From: Halovenus sp.
Lineage (GTDB): Archaea > Halobacteriota > Halobacteria > Halobacteriales > Haloarculaceae
NCBI GenBank assembly: GCA_028274925.1
Contig: JAQCNR010000270.1
Location: 1 to 11,729 of the forward strand
Length of the DNA: 11,729 nucleotides
Direction: 5' to 3'
Part shown: positions 6,944 to 11,729 of the stretch, one piece after another
Layout of the letters: the number at the start of each line of letters is the position of its first letter
Numbering within the stretch: position 1 is the stretch's first letter
Translations under genes and position numbers: made by a program
Notes under the pieces: generated by a model
What the model saw: only the letters and a program-made list of their open reading frames with translations
What the model was told of the DNA's origin: nothing
Databases searched by the model: none

Positions 6944-7813
6944 ATGTACGACGATATCTTGCTCCCCTTCGACGGCAGCGACGGCGCAGCGGAGGCACTC
7001 CATCACGCGGCCGAAATCGCACACTGGGCCGGCGCGAGCATCCACGTACTCTTCGTGGCCGATACCACCCGGGACAGCGTCACCGTCGTCGAAGCGGACG
7101 TTGTCGACGCACTCGTACGGAAGGGCCAGACCATCGTCGACGAAGCCGCGGAGACGCTGGAAACGCTCGGCGTCGAGTACGACACCGACGTTGTGCAGGG
7201 CAACCCCGCACCGACGATTGTCGAGTACAGCGAGCAGTACGGCCACGACCTGATTGTGCTGCCGACCCACGGCCGGCAGGGCGTGTCGCGGTACCTGCTC
7301 GGCAGTGTCACCGAGAAAGTCGTGCGCCTGTCCTCGCTGCCGGTTCTCACGACGCGCATGGAGTCCGACGAACAGCTACAGTTCCCCTACGAGAACATCC
7401 TGATTCCGACGGACGGAAGCCCGAGTGCGGTGCAGGCTGGGGAGTACGGCTGTTCGCTGGCGGCGGCACTGGACGCGACTGTCCACGCCCTGTCTGTCGT
7501 CGACGCAGGCTCCTTCGGCCTGGATGTCCGGTCGGGGCTGGCCGGACAGGACCACGAACTGGCGGCGACGGAAGCCGTCGACAATCTCGTCTCCGAAGCA
7601 GCGGACCACGGGGTCACAGATACTGTCGAACACGTCGAACACGGGACGCCGCTGGAAGCCATACTCGATATGGTCGACACAGCGGATATCGACGCTGTGG
7701 TGATGGGAACTGCAGGAAAGCGTGGTGCAGACCGAATCCTGCTGGGCAGTGTCGCCGAGAAGACGGTCCGCTCCGCGTCGGTTCCGGTCCTTACCGTTCG
7801 CCACGAGGAGTAG
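6944..7813 (+). CDS. Universal stress protein, tandem UspA domains
   Basis: 289 residues in two UspA domains. Domain 1 (about 1-138) begins MYDDILLPFDGS and ends with P107-TH-G110-x9-G120-S121. Domain 2 (about 148-286) begins NILIPTDGS and ends with G255-TA-G258-x9-G268-S269, matching the G-2x-G-9x-G(S/T) ATP-binding motif of UspA proteins. Domain 1 has Pro in place of the first Gly. UspA proteins are cytosolic, dimerise, often bind ATP, and help cells through stress; the ligand here is not known. ATG 6944 is preferred over the earlier in-frame Met at 6905 and 6923 because UspA domains start immediately before the first strand and because of the box 26 nt upstream. It lies 64 nt after the FNT-UspA gene, suggesting joint work; its end is 7 nt from the end of gatE. 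Confidence 0.9.
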   Translation: MYDDILLPFDGSDGAAEALHHAAEIAHWAGASIHVLFVADTTRDSVTVVEADVVDALVRKGQTIVDEAAETLETLGVEYDTDVVQGNPAPTIVEYSEQYGHDLIVLPTHGRQGVSRYLLGSVTEKVVRLSSLPVLTTRMESDEQLQFPYENILIPTDGSPSAVQAGEYGCSLAAALDATVHALSVVDAGSFGLDVRSGLAGQDHELAATEAVDNLVSEAADHGVTDTVEHVEHGTPLEAILDMVDTADIDAVVMGTAGKRGADRILLGSVAEKTVRSASVPVLTVRHEE

Positions 7814-7820
7814 GTGGTCC

Positions 7821-9689
7821 TCAGGCCCGTTTCTGAATCTCCTCGCGGAGCACGTCGCTCACGACGTCGCCGTCCGCCTTCCCGCGGAGTGCGCCCATAC
7901 ATTCACCCATCAGCGCGGAGAACGCACCCATTCCTTCGTCGGCAATCTGGTCTTCGTGGCGTGATACAACTTCGACGACAGCCTCTCGAACCTCGTCTTC
8001 GCCGGCGCTGCCGAGGTCCTGTTGTTCGGCGGCTTCGGACGCTGTCAAGTCGGGATTCTCTGCCATCGCAGTCAGAAGCTCCGGAACTCCCTCTTTGGCG
8101 AGTTCGTCGTCGACCAGCAACTCGAATAGTTGCTCGAAGTGGTCGTCGGTGAGCTTCTCGACGGGGACATCGTCACGACGGAGTTCTGTGACCGTCGATT
8201 CGAGGGTGCCGGCGGCCTGAGTCGGGTCGACGCCCATCTCGACGGCGCGCTCGAACAGTTTCATTCGCCGGCCGTAGGCCACCTGCTCGGCCAGCGCCGG
8301 GTCGAGACCCATCTCTGTTTCGTACCGCTTCACTTTCTCGGTCAGCAGTTCCGGTGTGTCCACCTCTGTGGGGTCGAGGTCGACCGGCGGCACGTCTGTC
8401 TCGGGATACATCCGCGCCGCGCCGGGCAGCGGTCGAAGGTACCGCGTCGTCCCGTCTTCGTTCGCGTCCCGAGTCTGCTCGGGCACGCCTTCGAGGGCCT
8501 GCTCGGCCCGGTCCGCGACCGCTTCGATGGCGAGTTCTGCTGTCTCGGGGTCGTCGGCGACCAGCGCAACGGCGTCGTCGGGGCCAGCACCGACTGCCTC
8601 CCGTAGCTGTTCAATTTCGGCTTCGGTCACGCCGTAGGCAGGTAGTTCGTCAGTGTGGAAGATACCGCCTGCGCCGTGGCGTTTGGCGTGGTCGGCGAAC
8701 TCCGTCCCGAGGCGGCGGTCTGGCAGAATCTCTCGGCCGACGAGTCCGTCGAAGCCGGTCAGCAAGACAGCGTATGCTTTCCCGCCACCAGACAGCGCGC
8801 CGCCGATGACGCCGCTATCGGTGTCGGCGAAGACATCTGAGACATCCTGAACCTGACCGACAGCACCGTCTCTGTCTGCGAGTTCGTCGGCAATATCCAG
8901 TAGTTCGACCTGTCGACGAACCTCGTTGCGAACGATATCGTCGATGTCGTCGAGACTCTGGACACCTTTGATTTCGACGCGAGCACCCCCCGCAATCGAG
9001 ACGTTGACGTCCTGTCGAATCGTTCCGAGTCCGCGTTTGACTTTCCCCGTCGAGCGCAGCAGCATCCCGATCTGTTCGGCGGCGTCGCGGGCCTGCTCCG
9101 GTGAGGAGATGTCTGGTCTCGTTCCAATCTCGACCAGTGGAATACCAAGTCGGTCGAGGCTGTAGCGCACACCAGCGTCTGTCTGTTCGACACGCTGGGC
9201 GCTCTCCTCTTCGAGCATCAGGTCCTCGATACCAACAGCCCCCTCGTCGGTTTCGATCACACCGTCGGTTGCGGTGAGCATCGTTCGCTGGAACCCCGTG
9301 GTGTTCGAGCCGTCGACGACAATTTTCCGCATGACGTGGGCCTGGTCCACTGGCTCCATATCGAGCAGTTGGGCGATTTCGAGCGTCGTCGTGATGGCCT
9401 CGGTGTCGACTCGCCGCGGCGGTTCGTCGTCTTCCTCGACCAGACAGGTGCTGTCGAAGGCGAGATACTCGAACTCTCGGTCGACTCGGCTCTCCTCGAC
9501 GGCGGCCTGGTCCAGTTCACCGAGTTCACTTTTTGTCGGGTGGAGATACCGCGTGAACGTCCGGGTCGCGGCCTCCGGTTCGCGCAGGCGCGTCGGACAG
9601 TTACAGAACAACTTCGTCTCGGTATCGAGTTGCTGGTGGATCTCCAGTCCCGCAACTAACCCGAGATCGTCGTAGTCGTATTCACTCAT
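7821..9689 (-). CDS. gatE: Glutamyl-tRNA(Gln) amidotransferase subunit E
   Basis: 622 residues, full length for archaeal GatE. With GatD it converts misacylated Glu-tRNA(Gln) to Gln-tRNA(Gln), the archaeal route to glutaminyl-tRNA in cells lacking GlnRS. Seen in order: the GatB/E cradle with GLEIHQQL (14-21), the Cys pair FCNCP (28-32) and TRYLHPTKSELGELD (46-60); SLDRLGIPLVEIGTRPD (177-193) and IRQDVNVSI (224-232); an AspRS-type GAD insertion at about 280-400, which separates GatE from bacterial GatB; return to the cradle at TRYLRPLPGAARMYPETD (415-432); then a helical domain (about 440-515) and a YqeY-like tRNA-binding tail (about 520-622). The start is backed by a TATA-like box 28 nt upstream. 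gatD is not in this window. The gene is convergent with the tandem-UspA gene and divergent from the Nudix-like gene. Essential housekeeping function is expected. Confidence 0.97.
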   Translation of the reverse strand: MSEYDYDDLGLVAGLEIHQQLDTETKLFCNCPTRLREPEAATRTFTRYLHPTKSELGELDQAAVEESRVDREFEYLAFDSTCLVEEDDEPPRRVDTEAITTTLEIAQLLDMEPVDQAHVMRKIVVDGSNTTGFQRTMLTATDGVIETDEGAVGIEDLMLEEESAQRVEQTDAGVRYSLDRLGIPLVEIGTRPDISSPEQARDAAEQIGMLLRSTGKVKRGLGTIRQDVNVSIAGGARVEIKGVQSLDDIDDIVRNEVRRQVELLDIADELADRDGAVGQVQDVSDVFADTDSGVIGGALSGGGKAYAVLLTGFDGLVGREILPDRRLGTEFADHAKRHGAGGIFHTDELPAYGVTEAEIEQLREAVGAGPDDAVALVADDPETAELAIEAVADRAEQALEGVPEQTRDANEDGTTRYLRPLPGAARMYPETDVPPVDLDPTEVDTPELLTEKVKRYETEMGLDPALAEQVAYGRRMKLFERAVEMGVDPTQAAGTLESTVTELRRDDVPVEKLTDDHFEQLFELLVDDELAKEGVPELLTAMAENPDLTASEAAEQQDLGSAGEDEVREAVVEVVSRHEDQIADEGMGAFSALMGECMGALRGKADGDVVSDVLREEIQKRA

Positions 9690-9713
9690 TGCTCATCGGT
9701 GGGTCACCCAGTG

Positions 9714-9722
9714 CTAAAAAAC
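9714..9722 (-). promoter_or_regulatory. TATA-like box of gatE with flanking inverted repeats
   Basis: On the minus strand the box reads GTTTTTTAG, centred about 28 nt before ATG 9689. AGTGC (9710-9714) and GCACT (9723-9727) flank it as a 5-bp inverted repeat, and TGGGT-c-ACCCA (9700-9710) lies between box and start. These repeats are short and may be chance, but their placement is where regulators bind. Confidence 0.5.
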
Positions 9723-9764
9723 GCACTATACACGCAAGTCGAGACCCGGGTTCGGTTCCTCAAT

Positions 9765-9774
9765 ATTTTATAAG
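9765..9774 (+). promoter_or_regulatory. Strong TATA-like box upstream of the Nudix-like gene
   Basis: ATTTTATAAG is the most AT-rich box in the 148-nt gatE/Nudix-like gap. It predicts a start near 9796 and a leader of about 42 nt. A weaker box, GGGTTTAGG (9805-9813), sits about 27 nt before ATG 9838 and would give a leaderless mRNA. Both may be used. Confidence 0.45.
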
Positions 9775-9837
9775 TGATGTTTTTGAAATTGATAACGTTC
9801 AGCCGGGTTTAGGTGCGTGGGGCTTTCAGTGAGAACT

Positions 9838-10320
9838 ATGGGAGTGGTGGAGGAGACAAGCGGCGCGGTAGAGTCGCAACTATCTGCGCTGGAGGAGTCG
9901 TATGGCTCGTTTTCGGTCAACCAGCGCACAGTGACGGTTCCGACGGCACAGTACGAAAATCGACGCGGCGAGGATGGCCGTCAGCAGATCGACCTGTACG
10001 CGAAGGTTCGCAACGAACAGTCTGAGGTGTTGCACGTCGAACGCGAGGGAACGACGGCACTGCCCTCTGCGGAGACGACTATCGAGGCGGAACTCGAGGA
10101 GACTGCCCGGGAGACAGTCAAATCGGAAGCCGGTATCGACTGCCACATCGAGGGGGTCGAAGCGGTGACGATACTTGGACTACAGGACGCGACCGAGACG
10201 GACCGAGAGACGGTGTACACACTCGCTGTCGTGTTTGAAGCGGAGTACAGTGACGGGACGCCCGACGACGCTGCTGTCTGGGAGTCGTTCGACGCCGAGC
10301 ACCACCCGGCGTACGCCTGA
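9838..10320 (+). CDS. Nudix-like protein with degenerate Nudix box
   Basis: 160 residues from ATG 9838. The layout (LEESYGSFSVNQ near the N-terminus, then a beta-rich core, then VEAVTIL and YTLAVVFEAEY) matches haloarchaeal Nudix hydrolases as I know them, but this is an inference from pattern. Aligning G99 with the Gly of the Nudix box G-x5-E-x7-REUxEExGU puts A78, A84, E92, T93 and S96 at the conserved G, E, R, E and E positions; only E97, G99 and I100 remain. Loss of the metal-binding glutamates argues against normal hydrolysis, so it may bind a nucleotide without cleaving it. GTG 9817 is a possible earlier start (167 residues) with no ribosome-binding site. Its stop is separated by a single base from the end of the convergent egsA gene. 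If not Nudix, it is a haloarchaeal protein of unknown function. Confidence 0.75.
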   Translation: MGVVEETSGAVESQLSALEESYGSFSVNQRTVTVPTAQYENRRGEDGRQQIDLYAKVRNEQSEVLHVEREGTTALPSAETTIEAELEETARETVKSEAGIDCHIEGVEAVTILGLQDATETDRETVYTLAVVFEAEYSDGTPDDAAVWESFDAEHHPAYA

Positions 10321-10321
10321 G

Positions 10322-11380
10322 CTAGATGACGCCCGTAACGCTCGCAGCCTCACGGGCGGCGTCTTCACTGATTCCGTCGCCAAGAATCGTGTAGCGGTCG
10401 CGAATCGTGTGGGCAGTCGTCAGCGCCTCGATCACAGTGTCATCCTCTATGCCGATTTCCTTCGCTGTGGTCGGCGCACCGATACTATCCAGCGCGTCGC
10501 GGACGTCGTGCCACTCTTGACGGTTGCCACCCTGCAGGTACGCGGTGATAATCGAGCCAATCCCTACCTGATGGCCGTGGAGCGCCGTTCCTGGTGCCAG
10601 TCGGTCCAGTTGGTGACTGAACAGATGTTCTGCCCCGCTGGCCGGGCGAGACGAGCCTGCGATACTCATTGCAACACCCGAAGAGACCAGCGCCTTGACG
10701 ACAATCCAGGCAGATTCTTCGAGTCCTCGCTTGATCGAATCCGACTGCTCGACGAGCATCTCGGCGGTCATCTGTGAGAGTGCGCCCGCGTACTCAGAGT
10801 ACTCGACATTTTTGAGGCGGTGTGCAAGTTGCCAGTCACGGACTGCGGTGTAGTTCGAGATGATATCCGCACAGCCTGCGGTCGTGAGTCGCCACGGTGC
10901 GTCGGCGATGATTTCGGTGTCAGCGATGACTGCAAGCGGCGGTTCGGCGGCGACGCTGTGTCTCGTGTCGCCGTCTGGGACCGACCCGCGGCCGGAGACG
11001 ATACCGTCGTGACTCGCTGCTGTCGGAATCGAGATGAACCCAAGGTCGCGGTCCGCGGCGGCCATCTTCGCGATGTCGATTGCTTTCCCGCCACCGAGTC
11101 CGACAAGATAGCCGGGGTCGACTTGCGACGCACGCGCGAGCACCGCTTCGATTGCCTCGAAACTCGCCTCCTCGACGATGATCGTCTCGGGTTCTGGACC
11201 GACACTCGACAGCGCGTCGATCACCTGCTCACCTGCGACGTCCCGCGGAGTTGGGCTGGTCACGATGAGTGGCTGGCCGGGCAGATGGGTATCTCCGACC
11301 ACATCTGCCGTCTGGCCGAGGACACCGTGGCCCACCACCACGCTTCGCGGGAGTCGAATCCAGGTCGACTTCTCGAACAT
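10322..11380 (-). CDS. egsA: sn-Glycerol-1-phosphate dehydrogenase (NAD(P)+)
   Basis: 352 residues, usual length for the haloarchaeal enzyme. It reduces dihydroxyacetone phosphate to sn-glycerol-1-phosphate, the step that sets the stereochemistry of archaeal ether lipids. It belongs to the iron-containing alcohol dehydrogenase/glycerol dehydrogenase fold. Visible features are the N-terminal PRSVVVGHGVL (11-21), the dinucleotide-binding GLGGGKAIDIAK (94-105), SIPTAASHDGIVSGR (117-131), and metal-ligand candidates D172 (GCADIISN), H252 (GAEHLFSH) and H268 (ALHGHQVGIG) by analogy with glycerol dehydrogenase. The same frame is open upstream to 11455, but ATG 11380 (MFEKSTWIRLPRS) fits the family N-terminus and has a TATA-like box 26 nt before it. 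Lipid and tRNA housekeeping genes thus sit near each other here. Function is near certain; cofactor preference is not visible. Confidence 0.96.
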   Translation of the reverse strand: MFEKSTWIRLPRSVVVGHGVLGQTADVVGDTHLPGQPLIVTSPTPRDVAGEQVIDALSSVGPEPETIIVEEASFEAIEAVLARASQVDPGYLVGLGGGKAIDIAKMAAADRDLGFISIPTAASHDGIVSGRGSVPDGDTRHSVAAEPPLAVIADTEIIADAPWRLTTAGCADIISNYTAVRDWQLAHRLKNVEYSEYAGALSQMTAEMLVEQSDSIKRGLEESAWIVVKALVSSGVAMSIAGSSRPASGAEHLFSHQLDRLAPGTALHGHQVGIGSIITAYLQGGNRQEWHDVRDALDSIGAPTTAKEIGIEDDTVIEALTTAHTIRDRYTILGDGISEDAAREAASVTGVI

Positions 11381-11401
11381 GCCCCCACCTATTCTGCCCG
11401 A

Positions 11402-11411
11402 CAGTAAGAAG
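11402..11411 (-). promoter_or_regulatory. TATA-like box of egsA
   Basis: On the minus strand CTTCTTACTG is centred about 26 nt before ATG 11380, consistent with a leaderless mRNA and with rejecting the longer N-terminal extension. Confidence 0.45.
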
Positions 11412-11492
11412 ATGGGGATATTCAGAGGCTCTCGTAACACAGTTCGACTACCCATTATTTGGCCTCCTGAATCGTTCAGTACAGGTGAGGCA

Positions 11493-11654
11493 GTGATAAC
11501 TGAAGAACAAATATTATCAAGACTTTATCTGAGACGCTGTGCAAAATACAGAGAATCCATGCAGCAATCGGTCACTGTTGATTTTAGGCCGTCTGCTGTG
11601 AGCCAACTACTCGGTAAACTCATGTACGCTACGGAGGAGCACTGGTGTTCGTGA
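11493..11654 (+). CDS. Doubtful small ORF, 53 residues
   Basis: GTG 11493 opens a frame of 53 codons ending in TGA at 11652-11654; an internal ATG at 11559 would give 31 residues. The segment FRPSAVSQLLGKL (31-43) could be helix-turn-helix-like, but the product is not acidic, unlike real haloarchaeal proteins nearby. A weak box, CATTATTTGG (11453-11462), lies about 36 nt upstream. It may be a gene remnant or noise; I recognise no family. Confidence 0.18.
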   Translation: MITEEQILSRLYLRRCAKYRESMQQSVTVDFRPSAVSQLLGKLMYATEEHWCS

Positions 11655-11661
11655 GAGGAAG

Positions 11662-11668
11662 ATAAAAG
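11662..11668 (+). promoter_or_regulatory. TATA-like box of the right-edge gene
   Basis: ATAAAAG is preceded by the purine-rich GAGAGGAAG (BRE-like) and centred about 27 nt before ATG 11692, the leaderless spacing seen elsewhere in the window. Confidence 0.5.
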
Positions 11669-11691
11669 TGTAGTCCAACGAATGTAAATAT

Positions 11692-11729
11692 ATGGCATCT
11701 TCACTTGCCGACGAAGCATGTGAGGCCTG
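11692..11729 (+). CDS. Start of an unidentified gene (partial, 12 codons)
   Basis: ATG 11692 begins MASSLADEACEA and is open to the window edge. The evidence for a gene is the well-placed TATA-like box and the sudden return of GC-rich, acidic codons after an AT-rich gap. Twelve residues are too few to assign a family. Confidence 0.4.
   Translation, partial: MASSLADEACEA

Larger units (their letters stand above)
11456..11691. other. AT-rich intergenic stretch
   Basis: Over 11461-11700 I count about 106 G+C in 240 bases (44%), clearly below the protein-coding body of the window. It separates the divergent egsA gene from a gene starting at 11692. It holds an inverted pair TTCAGT (11475-11480) and ACTGAA (11499-11504), and one doubtful small open frame (11493-11654). 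I see no tRNA, IS end or attachment site. Confidence 0.5.

Noticed and set aside
9777..9812. 11-codon upstream ORF before the Nudix-like gene
   Set aside because: Its ATG lies upstream of the start predicted from the box at 9765-9774, so it is probably not transcribed.
11381..11455. 25-residue N-terminal extension of glycerol-1-phosphate dehydrogenase
   Set aside because: It would cover the TATA-like box at 11402-11411 and is absent from the family's usual N-terminus.
11525..11719. Minus-strand open frame of 64 codons at the right edge
   Set aside because: It overlaps the promoter and start of the plus-strand gene at 11692, is Ser/Cys/Leu rich rather than acidic, and has no recognisable motif.

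Overview
The window is chromosomal DNA from a haloarchaeon (class Halobacteria). Genus cannot be fixed from the sequence. The evidence is high GC, strongly acidic predicted proteins, and two archaea-specific housekeeping genes: gatE (archaeal Gln-tRNA amidotransferase) and egsA (sn-glycerol-1-phosphate dehydrogenase for archaeal lipids). In addition, almost every gene has an AT-rich TATA-like box about 25-32 nt upstream of its first ATG, which is the haloarchaeal leaderless-transcript pattern. No tRNA, rRNA, CRISPR array, insertion sequence or transposase was seen.

Layout. Positions 1-2478 (minus) hold the first 826 codons of a large surface protein with a pilin-like N-terminal segment, Ig/CARDB-like domains and about 20 N-glycosylation sequons; it runs off the left edge. 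A TVP38/TMEM64 (DedA-like) membrane protein follows at 2579-3268 (minus). Diverging from it is a GTPBP1-type translational GTPase (3403-5025, plus), whose promoter carries a clear inverted repeat. Next, on the plus strand, is a formate/nitrite-transporter (FNT) channel fused to two universal-stress (UspA) domains (5066-6879). Its reading frame is broken by an apparent 1-nt deletion near 5839. A separate tandem-UspA protein follows (6944-7813). gatE (7821-9689, minus) converges on it with a 7-nt gap. Upstream of gatE is a divergent small protein with a degenerate Nudix motif (9838-10320, plus), which converges on egsA (10322-11380, minus) with a 1-nt gap. The last about 240 nt are much poorer in GC and end in the first 12 codons of an unidentified gene (11692, plus).

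How the genes relate. Most look like independently transcribed single genes rather than one operon. The one convincing functional neighbourhood is the FNT-UspA fusion plus the tandem UspA protein: four UspA domains beside one small-anion channel suggests nucleotide- or stress-responsive control of transport. No defence system or other large novel system is evident. The most interesting items are the frameshifted FNT-UspA fusion, the Schlafen/AlbA-like look of the GTPase N-terminus, the Nudix relative that has lost its catalytic glutamates, and the operator-like repeat at 3376-3395.
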